DNA of 64,000 nt from JAUILH01 sp964230215. GTDB taxonomy: Bacteria > Bacteroidota > Bacteroidia > Flavobacteriales_D > JAUILH01. Made by a program: the position numbers and the translations under genes. The notes under the pieces were generated by a model. That model ran no database searches, had not been told where the DNA came from, and saw nothing but the letters and a program-made list of their open reading frames with translations. The stretch is taken from positions 434,001 through 498,000 of the forward strand of contig CAXRGQ010000016.1 in assembly GCA_964230215.1 (NCBI GenBank), read 5' to 3'. This document shows positions 16,656-25,766 of this stretch, piece after piece (within the stretch, counting starts at the first letter, position 1; each line of letters starts with the position of its first letter).

Positions 16656-18913
16656 TCGATTTCTTTAAAATCATTAGCGTTTACAAATAAAATATTCCCA
16701 AGGTTAGCGTATCCATCAAATACACTTAGGCCTTGCTTTTCAATATTTACATCATCAAAACCAATAACTGTAAGGTCTGCATCTTCACTATACAAGTTAA
16801 TTAAGTGCTTCTCACTTACATCTGGTTCTTTCTTAATTAGGTTGATATTATTTATCGATATTGGTAGTCGACCACTTGTAATAAGTGTTTCAAATCGCTT
16901 ATTATTATTACTCAAGCTGCCCTCTTCGTACATAGAGAAGATCTCAATCTCCGCATCTTTCCAATCAGGGTGGCCAAGAATAATGTAGCCAAGAAGAATC
17001 ATCAAGTTACCATTAACAATATCTGCTGTTGTTATCCATATATGAATACTCTTATGATAACCAAAGCCTTTAAATGTGCTTCTTAGGACGCACACGTCTA
17101 ACTCAGAACTTTTAAGAATACTATAATTCTCTGCGATATGATTTAAATTACTGGTTTCACTTGTGCTATACTCAAAGAGTATCATATTATTCCCCTTTCC
17201 TGATATTCCAGGCAACTGCACCGCTTGTGCGATGGCTGAGGTATAACTAGGACTTATTATAGTGTCTAAGTAAACCCTACTCTTGACACCAGAGGCCAAG
17301 TTTATTAGTCTGGATTTTACAGCTTTCGAAAGTCGAGTTGTATCTGCATTTAAGTAACCTTCAACAAAGTGCATATAGGTTCCAAATCCATACTTATGCG
17401 AAATCCAGCTAACCATGCTAAACGCTCCCGATCTTTTAAAACTATCCTGGGAAATACAAATGATAAATGGGCGCCAGCCTTCTGCATTTTCAACTTCTGA
17501 TTCTCTCCTTTGCAGGAATATTTGTAATGATCGCGTAATTTGGAATATCACACCTTTAAACAAATGCGCCATTCCGTTTTTCTCCTTGCTGTTTCTTGTT
17601 ATCCATATGTAAAACAGAGCCATCATAATTAAGGATGCGATAGCATAGTCAGTATTCATTTTAAACATTAGCCAGAAACACAGGACACCTCCTAACAAGG
17701 ATAACCACCATTTAGATTTAAACGTTGGTCTGTAGGAAGGATCTGCCGCAAAATGCTCGAAGAATGACACCAGACAAATTGCACCATAGGTAACCATGAA
17801 AAACATGGAGATAATCTCAGCTACCATGTTTATATCCCCAAGGCTACAGAAAAAGAATCCAATGAGGCAGGTTATCAACGCAGAGTTGATTGGCTCGTTG
17901 TCTTTTTTTCGTCCCTGTCCAATAAAAGAGTTCACTTTTGGACCCGGAAAGACTTTATCTACTCCAAGTGCCTGTAATGTTCTAGGTGCAATCATTATCG
18001 ACCCCAATGCAGAAGATATTGCGGCTGCGGCAAGGCCAATGGAAATAATAGGACCCCATAAGGCAATCTTGCTCATCACTATAGTTTCTTCATTACCTAA
18101 AGTCTCTGGAGATGCTGAGAAGAACAGCTTAAATGCTACAGCTATATACACCAATATTCCCACAACAGTTGCCCACAATGTTCCGCTTGGAATAGATTTC
18201 TTTGGATCCTTTAAATCTCCAGATAATCCTAGCCCTGCAGCTATCCCTGTAAAGGCTGGGAATATTATTGCAAAAACGTAGAAAAACGGTTTTGGGCCGT
18301 GGGAACCGTCCGCGTTTTGATAGTCATCTGTAATAGTTCTGAACATATTAGAACTACCATCATAATCACCTCCTTGACCAAGGAAAAACATTATTAATGC
18401 AACGATTAAAATCACTACAACCCCATACAGTGCTTTCACCCCTACGTTAGCTCCTCTAGTCAATATTAGCAAGGACAGAAGTCCCATTGTGCCAAACGTT
18501 ATGGCTTCTTTAGGTATAATAACATGATATTCGGATGTCACCCACTCACGAACAATCTCGAGCGATTCGGTAAAGGCTATAACGTAGAAAGCTATACTAA
18601 TGGATTGCGCCAGATATAATGCTATTCCGATAGCTCCCCCAATATTTAGCCCAAAAGACCGAGAAATAATATAATAAGCTCCCCCTCCCTCAACTTTCTG
18701 ATTGGTCGCAATTTCTGCTACGGCCATAGCTGTTGGAATAGTTACCAGATGCCCGATAAGGATTATTGCTAGCGTTCCAGCAAGCCCAACATGAGCAAGA
18801 GCAAAACCAAATTTCAGGAATAATATAGCTCCTAAAATTGTGCTAATTGCAGTCATGAACACTGGAAGTGTTCCCATTGTTTTGCCGCTATTTTGCATTA
18901 CGCTATTACTCAT
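16652..18913 (-). CDS. SLC12-like cation-chloride cotransporter family protein
   Basis: The 753-residue protein has 12 predicted membrane segments in the first 430 residues, then a cytoplasmic region of about 300 residues. Hallmarks are MGTLPVFMTAISTILGAILFL at the start of helix 1 (unwound helix region), VEGGGAYYIISRSFG and FPAFTGIAAGLGLSGDLKDPKKSIP. These match amino acid/polyamine/organocation permeases of the cation-chloride cotransporter (SLC12) branch, which carry Na+, K+ and Cl-. Bacterial members are less studied, so the true substrate is open. The soluble region holds WRPFIICISQD and LTVIGFDDVN, similar to the C-terminal domain of eukaryotic relatives. It is convergent with the HTH gene. 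Confidence 0.85.
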   Translation of the reverse strand: MSNSVMQNSGKTMGTLPVFMTAISTILGAILFLKFGFALAHVGLAGTLAIILIGHLVTIPTAMAVAEIATNQKVEGGGAYYIISRSFGLNIGGAIGIALYLAQSISIAFYVIAFTESLEIVREWVTSEYHVIIPKEAITFGTMGLLSLLILTRGANVGVKALYGVVVILIVALIMFFLGQGGDYDGSSNMFRTITDDYQNADGSHGPKPFFYVFAIIFPAFTGIAAGLGLSGDLKDPKKSIPSGTLWATVVGILVYIAVAFKLFFSASPETLGNEETIVMSKIALWGPIISIGLAAAAISSALGSIMIAPRTLQALGVDKVFPGPKVNSFIGQGRKKDNEPINSALITCLIGFFFCSLGDINMVAEIISMFFMVTYGAICLVSFFEHFAADPSYRPTFKSKWWLSLLGGVLCFWLMFKMNTDYAIASLIMMALFYIWITRNSKEKNGMAHLFKGVIFQITRSLQIFLQRRESEVENAEGWRPFIICISQDSFKRSGAFSMVSWISHKYGFGTYMHFVEGYLNADTTRLSKAVKSRLINLASGVKSRVYLDTIISPSYTSAIAQAVQLPGISGKGNNMILFEYSTSETSNLNHIAENYSILKSSELDVCVLRSTFKGFGYHKSIHIWITTADIVNGNLMILLGYIILGHPDWKDAEIEIFSMYEEGSLSNNNKRFETLITSGRLPISINNINLIKKEPDVSEKHLINLYSEDADLTVIGFDDVNIEKQGLSVFDGYANLGNILFVNANDFKEID

Positions 18914-19002
18914 CTTAGTTCGTCTAAATTAGCTAAATTTACTCTGGCAGCTATGAATTGTTCAAGATAGTTGTCATTTGAACAAATTCGTTAATAACTA
19001 GT

Positions 19003-19458
19003 ATGGAATTTATAGAATATAATAAAGAAAAAGTAGCAGATAAGCTTAGGCAATTGGACGCTAATGACAAACCACTTTGGGGGTCGATGAGTGCCATTCA
19101 TATGATACAACATTTAGGTGATGTGATGATTTTAGCCAAGGGAGAAGTAGAATATCCCATGGAAACACCTGAGCAATACTTAGAAAAATCAAAAGCGTTT
19201 CTAATGAGTGATAAAGCTATGCCAAGAGAGTACAAAGCGAAATTTGTGCAATCAAGTGAAGAGAACTTAAAATATAAATCTATCAATGAAGCCGTGGAGG
19301 GATTCATTTCTGCCTGGGATTCATTTGAAAATCACTTTAAGTCAAATGATGGTGTAATTACCATGCACCCTACATTTGGTCCATTAAACTATGATGAGTG
19401 GACATGGTTACATAGGAAACATATAACACATCACTTACAGCAATTCGAATTAATCTAG
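19003..19458 (+). CDS. DinB/DUF1569-like small protein
   Basis: The 151-residue helical protein carries His residues at positions expected for the DinB-type metal site: WGSMSAIHMIQHLGDV near residue 30 and DEWTWLHRKHITHHLQQF near the end. DUF1569 members share these and belong to the DinB four-helix-bundle superfamily, which includes thiol-dependent metalloenzymes. Its own function is unknown. It is single, with a strong bidirectional terminator directly downstream shared with the siaC gene. Confidence 0.75.
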   Translation: MEFIEYNKEKVADKLRQLDANDKPLWGSMSAIHMIQHLGDVMILAKGEVEYPMETPEQYLEKSKAFLMSDKAMPREYKAKFVQSSEENLKYKSINEAVEGFISAWDSFENHFKSNDGVITMHPTFGPLNYDEWTWLHRKHITHHLQQFELI

Positions 19459-19474
19459 AAGATATGTCAAAAGA

Positions 19475-19501
19475 AAAAGGGATGCCATTGGCATCCCTTT
19501 T
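19475..19501. terminator. Bidirectional terminator between DinB-like gene and siaC-like gene
   Basis: AAAAGGGATGCC (19475-19486) pairs perfectly with GGCATCCCTTTT (19490-19501) around a 3-base loop. The A and T ends allow termination in both directions. Confidence 0.9.
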
Positions 19502-19525
19502 CTATATATCGTTCCAAATAAGAAA

Positions 19526-19903
19526 TTACATTTCTTCCACTTCAATCATCTTGAATGGAATATTGATGATGGCCTGGTAATCTTCACCAGCCTCTAGCAT
19601 ATCTTCATCATCTTCTTCGTAGTACCAATTAATTGTCATATCTGTTCCAGATACAGCTTCTAGCTTTTTGAATACATCTAAAATACATTTAGAAGAAGAT
19701 GTATTAAAATATTCCAATTTGATATCTACTTCAGTTTTACCTTGAGGAGAACCGCCATATGATTCGATCCAGTCCAAAAGTGGTTTGTAAAATTCGATTG
19801 AATTCTCAGGAATTGATCTTCCACTTAATTCCAATTTACCTGCTCCTCCGTCAAATATTACGGTTGGTGTCTTTGGTGTACCCTCAATATTAATATTTTC
19901 CAT
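19526..19903 (-). CDS. SiaC-like regulatory phosphoprotein (DUF1987)
   Basis: The 125-residue protein matches the SiaC family: N-terminal TPKTPTVIFD, ENSIEFYKPLLDWIE and the phosphorylation segment LEYFNTSSSKCILDVF. Thr68 occupies the position phosphorylated in Pseudomonas SiaC (from recollection of that system). In Pseudomonas, SiaB phosphorylates SiaC, SiaA dephosphorylates it, and unphosphorylated SiaC activates the diguanylate cyclase SiaD. Here siaB-like and phosphatase-like genes lie just upstream, but no GGDEF gene is visible, so the target differs or lies elsewhere. The start shares one base with the siaB-like stop. Confidence 0.9.
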   Translation of the reverse strand: MENINIEGTPKTPTVIFDGGAGKLELSGRSIPENSIEFYKPLLDWIESYGGSPQGKTEVDIKLEYFNTSSSKCILDVFKKLEAVSGTDMTINWYYEEDDEDMLEAGEDYQAIINIPFKMIEVEEM

Positions 19904-20475
19904 TATGCTACTTCTTTACTTGGTTGAACTACTTTAACATTTAAACTAAAAAACGAGTTTTTATCATTTATGTGGCTAAAACTATAGTCTAGTTTTTGAC
20001 CTGATTTCCTTGCAATATCAATCATTCCAAGACCACCGCCTCCTTTATTAGACATTTGGCCATTGTTTAATACTTCTTTGTAGTAAGCTTTTAACTCGTC
20101 TTTCTCAAGACCATTGATATAGTCAAGCTTATTCTTCAACTTATCTACATTCTCTGATAAAATAAAATTACCAGTAGTAATGAGATAGTGGTCTTCCATT
20201 TTACCCATCATAAAAATGGCAGATTTAACATCCATACCAAAATCATCATCCGGGAATTCATCAATATGATGATATAAATTTTGAAGACATTCTACAAGAA
20301 CGTTAAATACTTTCTTACGGATTTTCGGGGTCTCTTCAATGTTTTCCATTTTGGACTCCATAATCCCAAGTATCGAGGATAACAATTCAGACGTCACAGC
20401 CCCTTTAAAACACAACATCACATTGTGACGTTCCATTTGATCATAGAAGTTGTATAGGTCTAGTTTATCGCTCAT
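19903..20475 (-). CDS. SiaB-like protein kinase
   Basis: The 190-residue protein has the GHKL-type ATP-binding features seen in SiaB and anti-sigma-like kinases: the N box region VFNVLVECLQNLYHHID (Glu and Asn) and the G box SNKGGGGLGMIDIARKSG. The sequence between contains IFMMGKMEDHYLITTGN, typical of the family. It is expected to phosphorylate the SiaC-like protein encoded immediately downstream, with a 1-base overlap that points to translational coupling. It is cytoplasmic. A strong -7 box lies 16 bases upstream of the ATG, so siaB and siaC can be transcribed apart from the phosphatase gene. Confidence 0.88.
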   Translation of the reverse strand: MSDKLDLYNFYDQMERHNVMLCFKGAVTSELLSSILGIMESKMENIEETPKIRKKVFNVLVECLQNLYHHIDEFPDDDFGMDVKSAIFMMGKMEDHYLITTGNFILSENVDKLKNKLDYINGLEKDELKAYYKEVLNNGQMSNKGGGGLGMIDIARKSGQKLDYSFSHINDKNSFFSLNVKVVQPSKEVA

Positions 20476-20490
20476 TTTGAATGATTAGGA

Positions 20491-20498
20491 CAAATATA
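20491..20498 (-). promoter_or_regulatory. -7 box for siaB-siaC
   Basis: The minus strand reads TATATTTG. It sits inside a 20-base block (20484-20503) identical to 2666-2685 on the plus strand. Confidence 0.55.
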
Positions 20499-20533
20499 AC
20501 AAATTGATTGATTCATCCAAGCAAAGTAAAAAA

Positions 20534-21334
20534 TTATGGGATTGTAAAGTTCCATGTGACGTCTCCGTTCACCAATTTAACCTTATTTTCGCAATCTCCA
20601 TCACCGAACAGTAAGTGTCTCCATCGATACGATAGTGGTCTCAAATTGATAACCCCTTGTGTAACAGTACCGCAGGATTTAGACCAAAATGCGTCTTCTT
20701 CGGTTTTAAACATAAACTCCCTCTGATCAGTCCCAATAGATTCCCTTTTCTTTGAGTACCTCCAATAATAGCCTCCCCCTCCATCATCTTCATTTAAAAA
20801 TCCAGATGTTGTTATTTCCATGTCCTTTCCATTGCCCCAAATATTAAATTTATAAATATTGAATCTGTGGGAATACAATCCGTTATATGCAGGGTCGTCC
20901 TCAAAATTAGCAAACTGTATGGTGCCAAAACATTTATAGTACGCTATACTACAACTGTCATAAAAAACCATGTAGTCATATTCGCTTGCTTCTGGCAAGA
21001 AGTATATAAACAGTTTCCCTTCATTCCAATTACCGTCATAGGAAACCATACCAGAATCATAATCTAATCTATATACGATCGTATCTAGCTGGACTGGATA
21101 ATTACCAGAATCACCTTTTACATAAGTTATCTCAGCATTGAATCCAGCGGACACTCCAAAAGACAGGCTATCCTCTAACTTTTTAACAATGTCGTACGAA
21201 GGTGTGGATATACCAACAAACTGTGCTAAATCTTGACCTGTAACGCCAGTGTAATCAGAGTCTTCTTTTTTGCAAGACGTTATTACCGTACCTCCTAACA
21301 CAATAATGACCCAGCTGATTCGGAGTAACTTCAT
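20534..21334 (-). CDS. Predicted lipoprotein inside the Sia-like locus
   Basis: The 266-residue protein has a signal peptide with the lipobox VITSC (Cys about residue 21) and then a beta-rich region with many Tyr and Trp residues (SYDGNWNEGKLFIYFLP, GGGGYYWRYSKK). Paired Cys residues near DSCSIAYYKC and KSCGTV..GDCEN could form disulphides outside the cytoplasm. I do not recognise the family. It lies between the phosphatase gene and siaB, so it may be a periplasmic accessory or just a neighbour; its start is 257 bases after the phosphatase stop. Confidence 0.75.
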   Translation of the reverse strand: MKLLRISWVIIVLGGTVITSCKKEDSDYTGVTGQDLAQFVGISTPSYDIVKKLEDSLSFGVSAGFNAEITYVKGDSGNYPVQLDTIVYRLDYDSGMVSYDGNWNEGKLFIYFLPEASEYDYMVFYDSCSIAYYKCFGTIQFANFEDDPAYNGLYSHRFNIYKFNIWGNGKDMEITTSGFLNEDDGGGGYYWRYSKKRESIGTDQREFMFKTEEDAFWSKSCGTVTQGVINLRPLSYRWRHLLFGDGDCENKVKLVNGDVTWNFTIP

Positions 21335-21420
21335 ACAGCAAAGTTAACAAGCTTAAATTAACGATTAGCCAGTCACTAACAGTATATATCAACAAACGTT
21401 TTAACAATTGCCCTGGCATT

Positions 21421-21625
21421 GTGACTTACTAGCATAATCGGAGCACGCAATCGCTATCGCTAGATGCGCACACCAATTACGCAGACGTCATCATACCCAC
21501 GAAGGTTCTATCATTTGTAATAAGACCTACCCTGTAGTCACCTTGTTAGCATGTGACTTTCTAGCGCAATTGGTGCACGCTAACGCTGACGCTAGACGCG
21601 TACCCCAATTACGCAGACGTCATCA
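21421..21625. repeat. Two 73-base direct copies at the end of the phosphatase gene
   Basis: Bases 21421-21493 and 21553-21625 are direct repeats, 61 of 73 bases identical by my count, 132 bases apart. The second copy contains the last 12 codons and the stop of the phosphatase gene; the first copy, read on the minus strand, would encode DDVCVIGVRI and a stop. Each copy is also an imperfect inverted repeat (GCGCAATTGGTGCACGC against GCGTACCCCAATTACGC in the second). The first lies in the 257-base gap 21335-21591, where I see no gene. Confidence 0.75.
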
Positions 21626-24600
21626 ATTTGTTCGTGCTCTCCCATCCAGGCGTCTAGAACTTGTTTTAGGATTACTTTCTGCTCGGTCATAGGTCTATCC
21701 TTTATATCAGATAGGGTTTGTTGGAAGCGTTTACCCATAAACTTTTTACCTTTTTCACCCCCAAACTGATCTACATAGCCATCAGAAAACATATATAACA
21801 CGTCTCCTTCCTGAATATCGATTACATGGGTTTTATAATCGCGATCCATTTGCATGTGGGCACCTCCAATTGGGAACTTATCTGCTTTTAGTTTTGTTAA
21901 CTCATCCCCTCTGAAATGATAAAGTGGATTGTAGGCACCGGCCCACTCTAACTTCATATTGACGTCATCTATCACACATAAAGATATGTCCATTCCGTCA
22001 TTAGTCTCCTGCGAATCTGTTCCTTGTTTTAAAGCTACCTGTACTCCTTTATTAAGGTTGCTGAGTATCTCTCCCGCATTACAAATGCCTTTCTCAAGTA
22101 CAATTTGATTTAACAAGTTACTTCCGATCATACTCATAAATGCACCAGGCACACCATGACCTGTACAATCTACTGCACTTATAATCTTTTTCCCGTTTCG
22201 CACCCCAAACCAATAGAAATCACCTGAAACAATATCTTTAGGAATGTATAGTACAAAACTATCCTTGAGATGCTCTGATACCACCTTTAAGTCGGGTAAT
22301 ATCGCAGATTGAATTTTTTCAGCATAATTAATCGAATCAACAATCTCTGTGTTTTTCTCCTCTAACTCATCTGTTTTGGCCGCTAATTCTGCTGTTCTCT
22401 CTTCTACCTTCTCCTCAAGAATTTTCTTTTCAATCTTAATTTTACGCATTCTTAAGCGAACAAAAATGAAAATTCCAAGCACCAAAGCAACTCCGCATAC
22501 AACATAGAACCAGGTAGTTTGCCAAAAGGGAGGAATAATGGTAAAGCGAATCTCATAAATTCTTTCTGATGGAATTCCATCATTATTGTAAGCTCTAACC
22601 TTTAATGTATAATCTCCCGGCTTTAAATCTTTATAAGACACTTTGTTATACGCCCCTGCATCCGACCAAGAATCATCTACACCTTCAAGCATAAACTGAT
22701 ACGTATTCTTATCTGGTAATACATAATCAAGTGCAGCAAATTCAAATTCTAAATAGTTCTCTTTATAAGTAAATTCAAGCACGCCATCTTCATTCTTAAA
22801 GCTTGACATGTCCACTACCTTATCAAAGAGTTTAAATGATTTCAAAACTAGCTTAGGCGCATGATTATTATCGACAATGTTCTTAGAATAGAAATGATTG
22901 AAACCGTTCACCCCACCAAAGAATAACTCGCCTTCCGTTGACATAAAGTAGGCTCCCTGATTAAACTCATCAGCTTGTAAACCATCGACCTCATTATAAT
23001 GTCTCACAAAAAATGCACCATCAGACTCTATCTTAACATAGGGTTTAAACAAGGTAAGTCCGTTATTGGTTGAAAGCCACAAACCATCATTATTATCTAT
23101 AAGAACGCCGTAAATAAAATTACTCCCTAAACCATCCTGGGTGGTATATGTATTTCGCACCTCTCCATCTTCACTAATTTCAAATAGCCCCCCTGATGTT
23201 CCTACCCAAACCACACCTTTACTATCTGCTGCTATCGAATAAACCTCAGTATTACTTAGACCTTGATCTTCATTGATATTCTGAAAATGATTCCGCTTAG
23301 AATCAAAAATACTTATTCCGTTTTGTGTACCTAACCAGAACTTGCCCCCTATTTTAGTAATACAATGAATTTGTCCGCCCACTAACCACGACTCCTCGCC
23401 ATCTTGAGACTTAATCACGTGGTTTTCCTTATATACCTCTATCGAATCCTTGAGGTACCAATACTTAGCAAGTCCTTTATATGTACCGACAAGAAGTGCA
23501 TCCCCGTCATTATTAAGACTCAATATTGTAGACGATGGAAGCCCAATTTCAGTTCCTTTCGATTCAATAAACCCGCTACTATCCGCCATATAAGCTCCAA
23601 TACCTCCACCATATGAACCAAACCACACGTTTCCATTAAAACCGTGCACAGCAAGTATACTGTTATGCACCTTATTTTCTTCCTTTAAATAATGTGTTGC
23701 CTCTTCCTTGATAAAGTTGAATTTGCTAATTCCGCCCCCATCCGTGCCAATCCAAATATTTCCAAAGTCATCCTCAGCAAATGCATATACTTTTTTACTG
23801 TTCTTTAGAGCAAAGTCTGATCCCTTATCGTATTTGATATGATTAAAATTACCCAGAGTTCTATGATATACACTTGCACCTAATTGTGTGCCCGCCCAGA
23901 TAGAATTAGCTTCATCCTCATAGAGTGCATATACATTATTATCCGCTATAGACAATGGATCCTCTTCGTCTGCAAGAAGAAACCTAAAATTCATTCGGTC
24001 TTCGTTATAAGACGCTAGTCCCTTGTTAGTTGCAAACCATATTACTTTGTTATGGTCTTCATAAATGTCATTCACGGCTCTACCAGGAAACGCTTCATCA
24101 GAATTTTTATAATCGAATAAGTGAATATTAAACTCTGCATCTGACAAAGCGAGTCCTCCTCCATAATAACCTAGCCAAATTCGATTACGCGAATCAACAT
24201 GAATGGACCTTAACTTATCCAAGTTCTTCCGCTTCATATCACCATCATCTCCCATTGGAATGATTGATTTGGCATTCCCATCTATCCCAATCGCTACCAA
24301 TCCACTGCCAGAACTAGCCATTAGTATTTGATCATCTACAATAGCAACATCATGAATATCAACACTCAAACCAGATGCGATATCTGAATTCCAAATTTGA
24401 GAAATATGAGTCCCTTCAATATCAAACTGGTCAACACCTGCATTAGTGCAAACGAAAATAGCGCCATGAGTCTGAACAATCTTATTAATTTGTTGGGACA
24501 TCAATCCATCAGTCGTGGATGAATCATGTTGTATATAACTTACCTTACCAGAAGATTTTACCAATGCAATCCCCCCCTCGCGCGTTCCAATCCAAAGTTT

Positions 24601-24876
24601 GTTTTCCGAATCAAGAAATAGTGCGCTGATGTAATTGTCTTTGAGCTGAATATTATGTTCATCCGTCAGGGTATTGTACACATGCATTTCCTGACCGTCG
24701 TATTTGTTTAGACCATCTTCCGTACCTAACCAAATGTATCCTTGGTCATCTTGGACAATTGATCTAACTGTGCTCTGACTTAGTCCCGATTTAATGTTAA
24801 TTTGACTAAACCTGATACGTTGTCCAAAAACTGATAAACAACTTAAAAATACCCCTATTATTATACTTATTCTCAT
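21592..24876 (-). CDS. Beta-propeller sensor fused to PP2C (SpoIIE) phosphatase, SiaA-like
   Basis: The 1095-residue protein has a signal peptide (to about residue 19, SVFGQ), then many two-component-regulator propeller repeats (IWLGTEDGLNKYDG, IWIGTDGGGISKF, VWVGTSGGLFEISED) to about residue 700. A Y_Y_Y domain (YQFMLEGVDDSWSDAG, LKPGDYTLKVRAYNNDG) follows, then a membrane helix, a coiled coil (about 835-870) and a C-terminal SpoIIE phosphatase with SAVDCTGHGVPGAFMSMIG, MFSDGYVDQFGG and DDVCVIGV. Metal-binding Asp residues are kept. The periplasmic sensor thus probably controls dephosphorylation of a protein, most likely the SiaC-like product downstream. The frame starts 19 codons earlier, but a -7 box favours 24876. 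Confidence 0.92.
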   Translation of the reverse strand: MRISIIIGVFLSCLSVFGQRIRFSQINIKSGLSQSTVRSIVQDDQGYIWLGTEDGLNKYDGQEMHVYNTLTDEHNIQLKDNYISALFLDSENKLWIGTREGGIALVKSSGKVSYIQHDSSTTDGLMSQQINKIVQTHGAIFVCTNAGVDQFDIEGTHISQIWNSDIASGLSVDIHDVAIVDDQILMASSGSGLVAIGIDGNAKSIIPMGDDGDMKRKNLDKLRSIHVDSRNRIWLGYYGGGLALSDAEFNIHLFDYKNSDEAFPGRAVNDIYEDHNKVIWFATNKGLASYNEDRMNFRFLLADEEDPLSIADNNVYALYEDEANSIWAGTQLGASVYHRTLGNFNHIKYDKGSDFALKNSKKVYAFAEDDFGNIWIGTDGGGISKFNFIKEEATHYLKEENKVHNSILAVHGFNGNVWFGSYGGGIGAYMADSSGFIESKGTEIGLPSSTILSLNNDGDALLVGTYKGLAKYWYLKDSIEVYKENHVIKSQDGEESWLVGGQIHCITKIGGKFWLGTQNGISIFDSKRNHFQNINEDQGLSNTEVYSIAADSKGVVWVGTSGGLFEISEDGEVRNTYTTQDGLGSNFIYGVLIDNNDGLWLSTNNGLTLFKPYVKIESDGAFFVRHYNEVDGLQADEFNQGAYFMSTEGELFFGGVNGFNHFYSKNIVDNNHAPKLVLKSFKLFDKVVDMSSFKNEDGVLEFTYKENYLEFEFAALDYVLPDKNTYQFMLEGVDDSWSDAGAYNKVSYKDLKPGDYTLKVRAYNNDGIPSERIYEIRFTIIPPFWQTTWFYVVCGVALVLGIFIFVRLRMRKIKIEKKILEEKVEERTAELAAKTDELEEKNTEIVDSINYAEKIQSAILPDLKVVSEHLKDSFVLYIPKDIVSGDFYWFGVRNGKKIISAVDCTGHGVPGAFMSMIGSNLLNQIVLEKGICNAGEILSNLNKGVQVALKQGTDSQETNDGMDISLCVIDDVNMKLEWAGAYNPLYHFRGDELTKLKADKFPIGGAHMQMDRDYKTHVIDIQEGDVLYMFSDGYVDQFGGEKGKKFMGKRFQQTLSDIKDRPMTEQKVILKQVLDAWMGEHEQIDDVCVIGVRV

Positions 24877-24888
24877 CCCTATCTGGAA

Positions 24889-24896
24889 CAAAGTTA
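24889..24896 (-). promoter_or_regulatory. -7 box for the propeller-phosphatase gene
   Basis: The minus strand reads TAACTTTG with TTG 21 bases upstream as a possible -33 element. The box is 12 bases before the ATG at 24876. Confidence 0.55.
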
Positions 24897-24935
24897 GGAT
24901 AATTGCGAATTGTATGTCAATTTTGTAAATCAATT

Positions 24936-25667
24936 ATGAAAAACTGGTTTGAAACGTGGTTCGATTCAAAATTCTACCACATACTTTATAAAAACAGAGA
25001 CGATAGTGAGGCTGCCTCATTTATTAATGCACTACATAATTATTTGAATTTTGATGCAGGATCACGTGTGTTAGACCTTGCATGTGGGTCAGGAAGACAC
25101 AGCTATCAGCTCGCTCAATTTGGTTGTAAAACTTTAGGAGTGGATCTCGCAGCTAACAGCATAAAAGAGGCTAGAGATAAATTTATTCATAAGGACTTAA
25201 GGTTTGAAGTTGCCGACATGCGTGATTTTTCATCACCAAATAGTTTTGATGCAATTCTTAATCTATTTACAAGTTTTGGATACTTTGAGAATGAAAGTGA
25301 CAACGCACAAGTGCTTACTCGTGTTAATGAAAACCTTGTGAGCGGTGGAATTTTTGTGATGGACTTTATGAATGCTAAAAAAGTAGTGGATTCATTAGTA
25401 AGTGCAGAAGTAAAAACTGTAGATGGTATTGATTTTAACATCACCCGTAAATGCGACGGTAGTCACATTATTAAGACCATTGACTTTAAAGCCGAAGGAG
25501 AGCAGCACTCTTTTATGGAAAAAGTACAATACTTACCTAAATACACTCTTGTAAGATTAATAGAAGCTTCAGGTTTAAATGTAAAAGCTATTTATGGCGA
25601 CTATCAGTTGAATTCATTTGAAGAAAGTATAGCAGATAGATGCATTATTGTAGCGTATAAAAACTGA
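24936..25667 (+). CDS. Class I SAM-dependent methyltransferase
   Basis: The 243-residue protein has the SAM motif VLDLACGSGRHSYQLAQFG, the acidic ribose-binding GVDLAANSI, and later FDAILNLFTSFGYFENE and GGIFVMDFMNA, typical of the UbiE/SAM-methyltransferase type-25 group. The substrate is unknown. No signal peptide is present. The open frame begins at a TTG 11 codons earlier, but MKNWFETWFD is the usual start of close relatives, so 24936 is preferred. It is divergent from the phosphatase gene. Confidence 0.87.
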   Translation: MKNWFETWFDSKFYHILYKNRDDSEAASFINALHNYLNFDAGSRVLDLACGSGRHSYQLAQFGCKTLGVDLAANSIKEARDKFIHKDLRFEVADMRDFSSPNSFDAILNLFTSFGYFENESDNAQVLTRVNENLVSGGIFVMDFMNAKKVVDSLVSAEVKTVDGIDFNITRKCDGSHIIKTIDFKAEGEQHSFMEKVQYLPKYTLVRLIEASGLNVKAIYGDYQLNSFEESIADRCIIVAYKN

Positions 25668-25720
25668 TGTTAAATCGGTATTATTTTATTGATAGAGAAC
25701 TTATTTCATTGAATGTTTGT

Positions 25721-25728
25721 TACCTTTG
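25721..25728 (+). promoter_or_regulatory. -7 box for the peroxiredoxin gene
   Basis: TACCTTTG lies 38 bases before the ATG at 25767. The open frame extends back to 25713, upstream of this box, so the shorter protein is preferred. Confidence 0.5.
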
Positions 25729-25766
25729 ATAAGAATCATTCAATTAACAAAAAAACACAAAAAACT

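Noticed and set aside
17796..18281. 161-codon plus-strand frame opposite the SLC12-like gene
   Set aside because: It mirrors the membrane segments of the real gene on the other strand and has no promoter or ribosome binding context.
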